Of a stretch of 51,005 nt of DNA, positions 27,055-35,085 are shown in pieces. Position 1 is the stretch's first letter. Every line of letters starts with the position of its first letter. The stretch lies in contig JAUNLN010000006.1 of NCBI GenBank assembly GCA_030532245.1, forward strand, positions 33,598 through 84,602, read 5' to 3'. The position numbers were made by a program, and so were the translations under genes. The stretch comes from Actinomycetaceae bacterium. GTDB lineage: Bacteria; Actinomycetota; Actinomycetes; Actinomycetales; Actinomycetaceae. The notes beneath the pieces were generated by a model. That model was not told the origin of the DNA. It worked only from the letters and a program-made list of their open reading frames with translations, and did not search any database.

Positions 27055-28366
27055 TGCGGAGCACCGCGAGCGTATTGAGAAGTCACGCGGGTTTGAGGTT
27101 GAGGCCTGGCTGGATGAGGTTGAGGTCGAAACGGATGGTGGCCCGCGCCCGCTTGGCCGCGCGGGTAGGCTCACGACGGCGCACGGCGTGATCGAAACCC
27201 CGGCGTTCATTCCCGTTGGTACGCTCGCGAATGTGAAGGGCGTGCTCCCCGAGTCGATGCGTGAGCTCGGCGCACAGGCATTGCTTGCGAACGCCTACCA
27301 CCTCTACTTGCAGCCGGGTGCGGACATCGTGGAGGAGGGCGGCGGCCTCACGAAGTTCATGAACTGGCACGGCCCGACTTTCACGGATTCTGGTGGTTTC
27401 CAGGTGTTGTCGCTCGGTTCGAACTATAAGAAGGTGTTGTCGGAGGAGTTTTCTGGCCGTAAGCCGACGGCCGCTGACGAGGCTGCGGAGGCGGTTCGCC
27501 GCAACCGTGCGGCGGTGGATGAGGATGGAGTGGTGTTCCGCTCGCACATCGACGGCACTCAGCATCGGTTCAACCCGGAGATTTCGCTTGGCATCCAGCA
27601 TCAGCTGGGCGCCGACGTCATGTTTGCGTTCGACGAGCTGACTTCGCTGCTCCACCCCTACGACTATCAGGTTGAGTCTTTGGCGCGCACGCACAGGTGG
27701 GCGCAGCGTTCGCTCGACCACCACTGGAAGCTCACCGCGGAGAACCCGGATCGCCCGTACCAGCAGCTCTACGGCGTGCTTCAGGGCGCGCAGTATGAGG
27801 ATTTGCGTAAGGAGGCGGCGCGCACGCTAGGTGCCATGCGCACCGGCGGTGAGGAGTTGGAGGCGCTCGGCGTTGACGGTGAGGGATTCGACGGGTTTGG
27901 CCTTGGAGGCGCCCTGGAGAAGGAAAACCTCGGCGTGATCGTCTCGTGGCTGACCCAGCTCCTGCCCGATAACAAGCCCCGGCACCTGCTTGGTATTTCG
28001 GAGCCGGACGACCTGTTCCGCGCCATTGAGGCGGGGGCCGACACGTTCGACTGCGTGAACCCTTCTCGGGTTGCCCGCAACGCCGCCATCTACACGCCAA
28101 ATGGGCGCGTGAATATTACGAACGCGCGGTTCAAACGCGATTTCGGCCCGCTCGCCGAGGGTTGCGGTTGCTACACGTGTCAGAACTATTCGACCGCGTA
28201 CGTGCATCACCTGTTCAAGTCGCACGAAATCCTTGCAGCTACGCTCGCAACTATCCACAACGAGTGGTTCACCGTGCACCTTGTGGACCGCGCTCGCGAA
28301 GCAATCCGCAATCGCGACTACTCTGAATATAAGAAAGAGACCCTTTCAAGATTTTACGGAAGCTAG
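27041..28366 (+). CDS. tgt: tRNA-guanine transglycosylase
   Basis: Exchanges G34 in GUN-anticodon tRNAs for a 7-deazaguanine. It has 441 residues, longer than the usual 375. FTDSGGFQV holds the acid/base Asp (D116), FDCVNPSRVARNA the nucleophile (D337), and GCGCYTCQNY plus a downstream His the zinc site. The pocket motif FDECTP of preQ1 enzymes reads FDELTS (D198), and GLAVGE reads GLGGAL. The open frame begins at 26939, but AAGGAGG lies six bases before the ATG at 27041, where homologous sequence begins; that start overlaps yhhQ by 14 bp. Confidence 0.95.
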   Translation: MPRISAEHRERIEKSRGFEVEAWLDEVEVETDGGPRPLGRAGRLTTAHGVIETPAFIPVGTLANVKGVLPESMRELGAQALLANAYHLYLQPGADIVEEGGGLTKFMNWHGPTFTDSGGFQVLSLGSNYKKVLSEEFSGRKPTAADEAAEAVRRNRAAVDEDGVVFRSHIDGTQHRFNPEISLGIQHQLGADVMFAFDELTSLLHPYDYQVESLARTHRWAQRSLDHHWKLTAENPDRPYQQLYGVLQGAQYEDLRKEAARTLGAMRTGGEELEALGVDGEGFDGFGLGGALEKENLGVIVSWLTQLLPDNKPRHLLGISEPDDLFRAIEAGADTFDCVNPSRVARNAAIYTPNGRVNITNARFKRDFGPLAEGCGCYTCQNYSTAYVHHLFKSHEILAATLATIHNEWFTVHLVDRAREAIRNRDYSEYKKETLSRFYGS

Positions 28367-28374
28367 GAGGCATT

Positions 28375-29784
28375 TTGCTTCACCTACCCCAGATCCAGCC
28401 GCGTGAGCCCGCTGAGTACCACAAGCTCTCTTCTGGTCCCGACAAGCGCTGGTATCGCCCGCTCGTAGCTGTTGCAATCTTTCTGCCGCTCTACTTGATC
28501 CTCTCGGTAGTAGTCGTTTTTGGGATCATGCTTGTTCCTTCAATGCAGACGCCTGCATCCCAAGATCTTCTCATCGGCGCGATCGACACGACCGACCCGG
28601 TTGTGTTCAGCGTGCTCATGTTGAGCCTGATCGTGATGATCCCCTCGCTGTTCGTGGCGATTGTTTTCGGCGCGCGCATGGGACTTGGCTATTTCCTCTC
28701 CGTTGAGGGGCGCATGCGCTGGGGCTGGCTCGGGATTTCGTTCGCGATTGCTCTGCCCCTGTTCGCCCTGTTTATCGTGCCGCTGTTCATGCTGGATGGC
28801 GCCGAGATAAATCCGGGTGGAAACCTTGCCCTCATGCTGGTGCTCATCGTTTTGATGGTGCCGTTCCAAAGCGCTGCCGAGGAGCTTGCGCTTCGCGCCG
28901 GCTTCCTGCAGATGTTCGGCTCCTGGATTCCGGGGCGCTGGCCGTCACTCATCCTTGGCGCGCTCGCCTCCGCAACGGTGTTCTCGCTACTTCACGGGTC
29001 GCTCGACATTTGGATTCTTGCCGACCTCGCGTTCTTCTCCGTGTGCGCTGTGTTCCTCATGTGGTACACGGGAGGCGTTGAGGCTGCAATCGCGATGCAC
29101 GCGTCCAACAACCTCGTGATCTTCATCGTTGAGGCGTTCCTTGGCACCTCCAACTCCGTGATCGACAGTGAGACGACGTCTACGCCACTTAGCTTCCTCA
29201 TCTCGATGGTCACGATGGGGACGATCACCGCGGCGCTTTCGTTCGCCGCGTACAAGCTAAAGATCACGCGCCGACACGACCCCGCGAAGACGCCGAAGCC
29301 TGATTCGGCATACCTTGCGAAGGAGCTTTCGAAGGGCCGCTTCTACAAGGAGTGGGAGGCGCTCTACCCGCGGGGCGTGCTCGTCGCCCACGGCCTTGTG
29401 CTGGCCAACCAGTACGCGCCGATGCCCGCCTACACTGCGATGCAGGCGACAGGCCCGGCCGACCCGTACGTCACCGACTACACCTCGACTCCGGGCTACC
29501 CCATGCCGCAAGGCTCCATGCCAGCACCGGGATACGCCACGCCTCAGGGCAATGCACAGGTACAGGGCTACCCCACGCCTCAGGGCAATGCCCAAGTACC
29601 GGGCTACCCCGCGCCTCAGGGCAATCCTCCGGCTCCGGGATACCCTTACGCTGAGCCGCAGGCAGGTGCACCTCAAGAAGACACGCAGGCTCCGGGCTAC
29701 CCGTACGCTGAGCCTCAGGCGGGCGCGCCTACTGAGAATGAAGACTCCTCGAAGGACGACTCATCTACCCCGTGGACGATCTAG
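28375..29784 (+). CDS. CPBP family intramembrane metalloprotease with a repetitive Pro/Gly/Tyr tail
   Basis: A membrane protein of 469 residues. About eight hydrophobic segments cover residues 25-300. The CPBP (Rce1-like) glutamate-protease motifs are present: EELALR (E169, E170, R174), HGSLDI (near 208) and MHASNN (near 242). Relatives cleave prenylated proteins, process bacteriocins or give immunity; the substrate here is unknown. The last 110 residues are a hydrophilic Pro/Gly/Tyr/Gln-rich tail with tandem 12-residue repeats, absent from typical CPBP proteins. The TTG start follows AGGAGG, 8 bp after the tgt stop, so it is in the yhhQ-tgt operon. Confidence 0.85.
   Translation: MLHLPQIQPREPAEYHKLSSGPDKRWYRPLVAVAIFLPLYLILSVVVVFGIMLVPSMQTPASQDLLIGAIDTTDPVVFSVLMLSLIVMIPSLFVAIVFGARMGLGYFLSVEGRMRWGWLGISFAIALPLFALFIVPLFMLDGAEINPGGNLALMLVLIVLMVPFQSAAEELALRAGFLQMFGSWIPGRWPSLILGALASATVFSLLHGSLDIWILADLAFFSVCAVFLMWYTGGVEAAIAMHASNNLVIFIVEAFLGTSNSVIDSETTSTPLSFLISMVTMGTITAALSFAAYKLKITRRHDPAKTPKPDSAYLAKELSKGRFYKEWEALYPRGVLVAHGLVLANQYAPMPAYTAMQATGPADPYVTDYTSTPGYPMPQGSMPAPGYATPQGNAQVQGYPTPQGNAQVPGYPAPQGNPPAPGYPYAEPQAGAPQEDTQAPGYPYAEPQAGAPTENEDSSKDDSSTPWTI
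29545..29652 (+). repeat. Three tandem 36-bp repeats in the CPBP gene tail
   Basis: Units at 29545-29580, 29581-29616 and 29617-29652 each start CAGGGCAAT and encode 12 residues of the form QGN(A/P)(Q/P)(V/A)xGYPxx. Two longer PGYPYAEPQAGAP units follow to about 29730. The repeats keep frame and probably vary in number between strains. Confidence 0.85.
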
Positions 29785-29795
29785 CGTAAACAAGG

Positions 29796-29827
29796 AAGGG
29801 CGAGCGGTTTTGGAACTGCTCGCCCTT
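29796..29827 (+). terminator. Rho-independent terminator of the yhhQ-tgt-CPBP operon
   Basis: Perfect arms AAGGGCGAGC (29796-29805) and GCTCGCCCTT (29818-29827) with a 12-base loop are followed by TTGTTGT. It lies 11 bp past the CPBP stop. Confidence 0.88.
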
Positions 29828-29917
29828 TGTTGTACCTCACTGTAAGAAAGAAAGCTGTTTCACCGACAAAAGAGGCGCGAAGCAATAAATTTTAGTTATA
29901 TTTGAGGTCAGCGAACA

Positions 29918-29935
29918 ACTTACGCTAGCGTAAGT
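29918..29935 (+). promoter_or_regulatory. 18-bp perfect palindromic operator upstream of the acyl-CoA ligase gene
   Basis: ACTTACGCTAGCGTAAGT is a perfect 18-bp palindrome ending 31 bases before the ATG. It overlaps a possible -10 (TAGCGT, 29926-29931), which lies 18 bases from a possible -35 (TTGAGG, 29902-29907). This form and position fit a TetR-family repressor site of the kind that controls fatty acid genes. The regulator itself is not in the window. Confidence 0.7.
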
Positions 29936-29966
29936 ATGTAGCATCTGAGCTTCTTTGAGGAGAATC

Positions 29967-31661
29967 ATGTCGACGATCACGGATCTGGCTCGTACGCACT
30001 ACGAGAAGGGCGTACCTTACGAAATCGCGGAGCCGGATACTTCCCTTTATAAAGTGCTTGAGGAATCGGCAAAGTTCTACCCCTCGCGCCCAGCGATTGA
30101 TTACTTCGGCCAGAAGATCACATACGGCGATCTGAAGTCTGCGGTCGATCGAGCCGCGCAGGTCTTGCGCCTCGCCGGCGTTAGAAAGGGCGACGCCGTA
30201 TCGGTTGCCCTGCCGAACTGCCCGCAACACGTCGTGGTTTTCTACGCGCTCATGCGTCTTGGCGCGATCGCGGCCGAGCACAATCCCCTCGCACCGAAGT
30301 CCGAGATTGAACAGCAGATCAAACGCCACAAGGGCAAAGTCGCCATTGTTTGGGAAAAGTCGATCGAGAAGTTCGATTTTGGAGGCGCCCACCAGCTGAA
30401 GACCCTGTTTAGTGTGGACATCACGTACCACATGCCCACCTCTAAGCGTGCGCTGCTCGCCCTCCCGATTGCGCCGGCGAAGAAGACGCGCGGCCAAATG
30501 CGTGAGGAGACTCCGGCAGGTGTTCTTTCGTGGGACAAGCACGTGCGCCAGGCTGAGCCGCTCGACCCGAAGACTCCTCACGCTGTCGGCTCCGACATTG
30601 CGGCGATCCTGCACACTGGCGGCACAAACGGCGTGCCGAAGTCGGTTCCGCTAACGCACACGAACATTGGCTCCAACGCGAACCAAAACCTCGCGTGGGT
30701 TTACCGCCTGCATGAGGGTGCGGAGAACTTCTTCTCCCTCCTGCCCTACTTCCACTCCTTCGGCCTCACGTTCTTCCTCGTCTGCGCCGTGAAACTCGCG
30801 GCAGCCCAAGTGATTTTGCCGAAATTCGACGTCGACCTGGCCCTCGAAGCTCATCAGCGTATGCCGATCACGTTCTTTGTGGGCGTGCCGCCAATGTTCG
30901 ACCGCATTGAGCGCGGCGCAGTCAAGAAGAAGATCGACATCTCCACAATCCGCTACGCCATCAGTGGCGCAATGCCGCTCCCCCGCGACGTCGCTGAACG
31001 CTGGGAGCAGACCACCGGCGGTTACATCATCGAAGGCTACGGCATGACGGAGACCGCGCCGACGATGTGCGGCTCCCCCATGACTCCAGAGCGCCGCCAC
31101 GGCGCCCTCGGCCTGCCGTTCCCCTCAACAATCATGCGCCTAGGCGACATTGAAAATCCCGACGTGGAGCCCGCCGAGGGCGAGCCTGGTGAGATCCTCG
31201 TGAAGGGCCCGCAGGTGTTCTCTGGCTACCTGGATGCGCCCGGAGACAACGCGACCGCGTTCACCTCAGACGGCTACTTCCGCACCGGCGACATCGGCGT
31301 TTCGGAAGACGGTTTCGTGTACCTGTCCGACAGGCGCAAGGAGCTCATCCTCTCCGGCGGTTTCAACGTGTACCCCTCCCAGGTGGAAGAGGCGATCCGC
31401 TCGATGCCCGGCGTGAAAGACGTTGCGATTGTCGGCATGCCGACACCCCAGGGTGAGGAGGTGACTGCCGCCCTCGTTTTGGATGACGGCGTCGACAACC
31501 TCACTTTGGAGGATGTTCGCGCGTGGGCGGAGAAGAAGATCTCGCACTACGCGCTCCCCCGCTCCCTCGCGATCGTCTCGGAGCTGCCGCACTCGCAGAT
31601 CGGTAAGATCATGCGCAGAGTGGTGCGCGAACGCCTCCTGGCCGACCGCAACCGCAAGTAG
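29967..31661 (+). CDS. Long-chain fatty acid--CoA ligase (AMP-forming)
   Basis: Activates fatty acids to acyl-CoA through an acyl-adenylate. It has 564 residues, normal for FadD-type enzymes. The ATP loop reads HTGGTNGVPKSVPLTH (near 216), with Asn and Ser replacing the usual Thr and Gly of TGGTTGxPKG. GYGMTETAP, YFRTGDIG and the hinge region LSDRRKELILSGGFNVYP, plus a C-terminal GKIMRR with the catalytic Lys, are intact. The ATG at 29967 has GAGGAG upstream and is preferred to the TTG at 29955. It is a single gene between two terminators, behind the palindromic operator. Confidence 0.93.
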   Translation: MSTITDLARTHYEKGVPYEIAEPDTSLYKVLEESAKFYPSRPAIDYFGQKITYGDLKSAVDRAAQVLRLAGVRKGDAVSVALPNCPQHVVVFYALMRLGAIAAEHNPLAPKSEIEQQIKRHKGKVAIVWEKSIEKFDFGGAHQLKTLFSVDITYHMPTSKRALLALPIAPAKKTRGQMREETPAGVLSWDKHVRQAEPLDPKTPHAVGSDIAAILHTGGTNGVPKSVPLTHTNIGSNANQNLAWVYRLHEGAENFFSLLPYFHSFGLTFFLVCAVKLAAAQVILPKFDVDLALEAHQRMPITFFVGVPPMFDRIERGAVKKKIDISTIRYAISGAMPLPRDVAERWEQTTGGYIIEGYGMTETAPTMCGSPMTPERRHGALGLPFPSTIMRLGDIENPDVEPAEGEPGEILVKGPQVFSGYLDAPGDNATAFTSDGYFRTGDIGVSEDGFVYLSDRRKELILSGGFNVYPSQVEEAIRSMPGVKDVAIVGMPTPQGEEVTAALVLDDGVDNLTLEDVRAWAEKKISHYALPRSLAIVSELPHSQIGKIMRRVVRERLLADRNRK

Positions 31662-31682
31662 GCGGCAACTGGGCAAACAGAT

Positions 31683-31721
31683 GCGGGGTGCATCCGAAGC
31701 TGAACTTCGGGCACACCCCGC
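31683..31721. terminator. Terminator hairpin between the acyl-CoA ligase and suf operons
   Basis: A long stem with arms GCGGGGTG (31683-31690) and CACCCCGC (31714-31721) and an inner CCGAAG/CTTCGG stem is followed by ACTCTTGTT on the plus strand. It lies between two converging transcripts and probably serves both directions, more strongly the plus strand. The rest of 31662-31818 shows no gene. Confidence 0.7.
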
Positions 31722-31818
31722 ACTCTTGTTAAACCTTTAAGGGCGAGCAAGTGCCAGGCGCTGGTCGAGCGCCGCCACGCCACCGCGATTCTGCGGCTAC
31801 TCGCAGGTTGGACGGCTA

Positions 31819-32223
31819 CTATACGTTGAAGCCGATTGCGCGAAGCTGTTCGCGACCATCATCCGTGATGCGGTCCGGGCCCCACGGCGGCATCCAAACC
31901 CAGTTGATCGCAACGCCCGCTGCGACACCGTTCAGCATCATCCTCACCTGGTTTTCGATCACGTCGGTGAGGGGGCAGCCAGCCGAAGTGAGGGTCATGT
32001 CGATGTTCACGAAGTCGTCCTCATCGATCATGATTCCGTACAGCAGCCCAAGATCTACGATGTTGATGCCAAGCTCCGGGTCGATCACATCGCGGAGGGC
32101 CTCCTCAACCTCTTCCGCAGTGAGCTCCCCTAGGCTCTCGTGGTCGATTGCAGCCGGCTCTTCAGGAGTCACTTCCTGGAAGCGCTGCTCTACAGGCTCC
32201 GTATTAGCCATCGGGTTAGTCAT
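31819..32223 (-). CDS. sufT: SufT/MIP18 (DUF59) iron-sulfur maturation protein
   Basis: A 134-residue protein of the MIP18/DUF59 family that helps load Fe-S clusters onto target proteins. An acidic, disordered N-terminal arm precedes the domain (near 35-134: LRDVIDPELGINIVDLGLLYGI, then TLTSAGCPLTD with the conserved Cys, and VWMPPWGPDRITDDGR). A longer frame starts at 32241, but GGAGG lies six bases before the ATG at 32221-32223, which overlaps the sufU stop by 8 bp. It is the last gene of the suf operon, as in mycobacteria. Confidence 0.93.
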   Translation of the reverse strand: MTNPMANTEPVEQRFQEVTPEEPAAIDHESLGELTAEEVEEALRDVIDPELGINIVDLGLLYGIMIDEDDFVNIDMTLTSAGCPLTDVIENQVRMMLNGVAAGVAINWVWMPPWGPDRITDDGREQLRAIGFNV

Positions 32224-32683
32224 TGTGATCCTCCAATGCAACTCCTGCCTTAACTAGCGCGTCCTTGAGCGCATACCAGCCAAGCAGCGAGCACTTGATT
32301 CGGTTCGGGAACTTTGAGGTGCCCTCAAACGCGGCACCGTCTTCGAGGCGGTCGAGTAGCTCCTCTGGAACGCCTTTACCGCGCGAATGCATCATGGTTT
32401 CGAAATCGTTGTACAGCTGGGAGATTTCCTCAATCGACTTGCCTTCGATCAGCTCGTACATGACGGAGATGGATGCCTGCGAGATCGAGCATCCGTCGCC
32501 CTCCCAGACGACGCTCTCAAGCTCCCCGTCTTTCACGTGTACGCCGAGCGTGATTTCGTCGCCACACGTCGGGTTCACCTGGTAGGACTCGCCATCCACG
32601 TCCCCTGGAATCGTTCCCTCACCCAGGCGCCTTCGCGAATGGTCGAGGATCACCTGCTGGTACAACGTCTCTAAACTTGACAC
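32216..32683 (-). CDS. sufU: Sulfur-transfer scaffold protein SufU
   Basis: Zinc-dependent sulfurtransferase that accepts persulfide sulfur from SufS. It has 155 residues. The ligands are C40 (NPTCGD, with D42), C65 (GDGCSIS) and C131 (RIKCSLLGW); the 18-20 residue insert between the last two is typical of SufU rather than IscU. The GTG start directly follows the sufS stop codon, with GGAGG seven bases upstream, so the two are translationally linked. No sufE is present, which fits. Confidence 0.95.
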   Translation of the reverse strand: MSSLETLYQQVILDHSRRRLGEGTIPGDVDGESYQVNPTCGDEITLGVHVKDGELESVVWEGDGCSISQASISVMYELIEGKSIEEISQLYNDFETMMHSRGKGVPEELLDRLEDGAAFEGTSKFPNRIKCSLLGWYALKDALVKAGVALEDHND

Positions 32684-33979
32684 TTACATACCTCCAAAAA
32701 ATCCGCGAACGTGTGCGAGGGCTTCGCCGAATCGGTGAACCTCATCAAGAGTAGTCGTTAGCGATGCCGAAGCGCGATTCGACGACCTAACGCCGAAGAA
32801 TCGGTGCAGCGGGATCGCGCAGTGGTGCCCTACGCGCACTGCTACAGACTCCGAATCGAGATACTGCCCCACGTCGTGCGGATGTATTCCATCAACCGTA
32901 AATGCGACCACGCCGAGGCGATTGTCCGCATTTGCAGGTCCGATGATTTTCACGCCGTCGACGCTACTTACAACGTCGATCAGCGCGCGTGTGATGCGTT
33001 CCTCGTAGGCGGCGAGGCGATCCATTCCCACTTCACTGAGGAAGTTCAAGGCTTCCGCCCAGCCAACGGCCTGTGCGACCGGCTGGGAACCCGCCTCAAA
33101 CTTTGCCGGAGGTGGCAAGTAGATGCCTTTTTCCATCGTGACGTTAGCGATTACGGAGCCGCCGACCAGCACGGGAGGCATCGCCTCCAGTAGCTCGTAG
33201 CGCGCCCAGAGTGCGCCAACTCCCGTTGGGCCGAGCATCTTGTGGGAGGAGAATACGGCGAAGTCGACGCCGAGTTCCTCCACGTTAATCGGAAGGTGTG
33301 CCGAAGACTGGCACGTGTCGAGCACGATGAGTGCACCAACTTTGCGGGCTGCTGCAACGATCTCATCGACCGGCGAGATCGCGCCCGTAACGTTGGAGAC
33401 GTGCGTGAAAGCCACGAGCTTCACGCGCTCATCAATGACGTCTAGCGTGTCAAGGTCGATCCGGCCATCCGGCTCCAGATCGAGGAACGCGAACTCCGCC
33501 CCGGTTCTAGCGGCAAGCTCTTGCCAGGGCAGAAGGTTGGCGTGATGTTCAGCGCGGGTTGCGACAATCTTGTCGCCGGGCCCAACGCGGAAACGCTCCG
33601 CCTCTTTACCTCCCATGCCAGACGAAGCGTTCGACATGGAGTAGGCGATGAGGTTAAGAGCCTCGGTTGCATTTTTCGTCCACACGACCTCCTCGGGGCG
33701 CGCCCCAATAAAGTTCGCGACGGTCTCTCGAGCCATGTCGAAAGCGCCGGTGGACTCATCGCCCAGCATGTGCGTGCCGCGATTAACGGCCGCATTGTGC
33801 TTGCGGTAGAACTCCGCCTCCGCCTCAATAACGCGAGACGGTTTTTGCGAAGTCGCGGAAGAATCTAGATAAACGATCGGCTTACCGTCTCGCCCTTTCC
33901 TACCCAAGATGGGAAACTGCTCGCGCAATTTCGCCACTTCGGCATCTGTTAGGGGGTTGGTAAGCCGATCGTTTGTCAT
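32684..33979 (-). CDS. sufS: Cysteine desulfurase SufS
   Basis: PLP enzyme that takes sulfur from cysteine for Fe-S assembly. It has 431 residues, group II type. The PLP-binding Lys is in SSHKMLGPTG (near 246), YLDSSATSQKP is at the N terminus, TRAEHHANLLPW follows, and the catalytic Cys is in RVGHHCAIPL (near 386). The ATG overlaps nothing and lies 16 bp after sufC. The position before sufU is the standard actinobacterial order. Confidence 0.96.
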   Translation of the reverse strand: MTNDRLTNPLTDAEVAKLREQFPILGRKGRDGKPIVYLDSSATSQKPSRVIEAEAEFYRKHNAAVNRGTHMLGDESTGAFDMARETVANFIGARPEEVVWTKNATEALNLIAYSMSNASSGMGGKEAERFRVGPGDKIVATRAEHHANLLPWQELAARTGAEFAFLDLEPDGRIDLDTLDVIDERVKLVAFTHVSNVTGAISPVDEIVAAARKVGALIVLDTCQSSAHLPINVEELGVDFAVFSSHKMLGPTGVGALWARYELLEAMPPVLVGGSVIANVTMEKGIYLPPPAKFEAGSQPVAQAVGWAEALNFLSEVGMDRLAAYEERITRALIDVVSSVDGVKIIGPANADNRLGVVAFTVDGIHPHDVGQYLDSESVAVRVGHHCAIPLHRFFGVRSSNRASASLTTTLDEVHRFGEALAHVRGFFGGM

Positions 33980-33995
33980 TAGAGTTTCTCCGAAA

Positions 33996-34748
33996 CTAGT
34001 CGTTTAGGTAGCGGTCGTAGCCTTCTTCTTCAAGACGATCCGCGAGCTCCGGACCGCCCTCATCCACGATGCGTCCCTTGACGAATACGTGAACGAAATC
34101 AGGCTTAATGTAACGCAAGATTCGAGTGTAGTGCGTGATCAGCAAAACACCGAGATCCGTGTTCTCAGCAACGCGGTTTACGCCCTCAGAAACGATGCGA
34201 AGCGCGTCGATGTCGAGGCCGGAGTCCGTCTCGTCAAGGATCGCCATCTTCGGCTTCAGCATCTCCATCTGGAGGATCTCGAGGCGCTTCTTCTCACCAC
34301 CGGAGAAGCCGACGTTAACCTCACGCTCAGTGAACTTCGAATCCATGCGGAAGTTGTCCGTCGCAGCCTTCAGGTCCTTAACCCAGGTGCGTACCTTCGG
34401 CGCCTCACCGTCGATTGCGGTCTTGGCGGTGCGCAGGAAGTTCGACACGGTCACGCCGGGAACCTCGACCGGGTACTGCATTGCGAGGAACAGGCCGGCC
34501 TGTGCGCGCTCGTTCGGCGCCATTTCGAGAATGTTCACGCCGTCGAGCAGTGCCTCACCGGAGTCAATCTGGTACTTCGGGTGTCCGGCCAGCGCGTATG
34601 CGAGGGTGGACTTGCCCGAGCCGTTCGGGCCCATGATTGCGTGCTTTTCACCGGACTTGATCGTCAGGTTGACGCCGCGCAGAATGCTCTTCATTTCCTC
34701 GCCGGTATCGACGCTTACGTGAAGATCCTTGATTTCAAGGGTAGTCAT
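33996..34748 (-). CDS. sufC: Fe-S assembly ATPase SufC
   Basis: Soluble ABC ATPase of the SufBCD scaffold. It has 250 residues. Walker A is GPNGSGKST (40-48), the signature is FSGGEKKRLEILQM and the Walker B/D-loop region reads ILDETDSGLDIDAL, the SufC-specific form. It sits 10 bp after the Rieske ferredoxin gene. Confidence 0.97.
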   Translation of the reverse strand: MTTLEIKDLHVSVDTGEEMKSILRGVNLTIKSGEKHAIMGPNGSGKSTLAYALAGHPKYQIDSGEALLDGVNILEMAPNERAQAGLFLAMQYPVEVPGVTVSNFLRTAKTAIDGEAPKVRTWVKDLKAATDNFRMDSKFTEREVNVGFSGGEKKRLEILQMEMLKPKMAILDETDSGLDIDALRIVSEGVNRVAENTDLGVLLITHYTRILRYIKPDFVHVFVKGRIVDEGGPELADRLEEEGYDRYLND

Positions 34749-34758
34749 TAGTTCGTCC

Positions 34759-35085
34759 TTACTTTACTTCGAGATCCACCAGAACATTCTGGCCGTCAAG
34801 CTTCAGGGGGTGTGTACGTACGGGAGTGGTGATTGGAAGCGTTGCCTCCCCCGTTTTCAAGTTAACTTCGGCGCTGTGTCCCCAGCACTCGATGCAGGCC
34901 TCGGAAATGTCGCCCTCCGCGAGGGAAACATCGCCGTGCGGGCAGCGGTCGTCGATCGCGTACCAGTCGCCCACGGTGTCGCGAATGATCGCGACGGTGA
35001 TTTCTTCGCCCGCCTCATTTTTGAGGTCTACGGCGCGGGCCTCACCGGGTGCGAGGTCTGCGGGGCAAGCTACTTGGAAAGTCAC
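34759..35085 (-). CDS. Rieske-type [2Fe-2S] ferredoxin in the suf operon
   Basis: A 108-residue soluble Rieske domain. Cluster ligands are C48-x-H50 (RCPHGD) and C67-x2-H70 (CWGHSA). No signal peptide or membrane anchor is present, so it is the bacterial ferredoxin type, like those of aromatic dioxygenases or NirD. Its place between sufD and sufC is shared with other actinobacteria and suggests electron supply during cluster assembly, but the role is unproven. The GTG start overlaps the sufD stop by 4 bp (GTGA). Confidence 0.93.
   Translation of the reverse strand: MTFQVACPADLAPGEARAVDLKNEAGEEITVAIIRDTVGDWYAIDDRCPHGDVSLAEGDISEACIECWGHSAEVNLKTGEATLPITTPVRTHPLKLDGQNVLVDLEVK

Noticed and set aside
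29545-29652. Tandem repeats considered as a CRISPR array
   Set aside because: Units are contiguous, in frame with the CPBP gene and lack unique spacers; no cas gene is present.
29257-29676. Minus-strand open frame with repeated RRGVA units opposite the CPBP tail
   Set aside because: Antisense reading of the 36-bp coding repeats; no ribosome site and no independent support.
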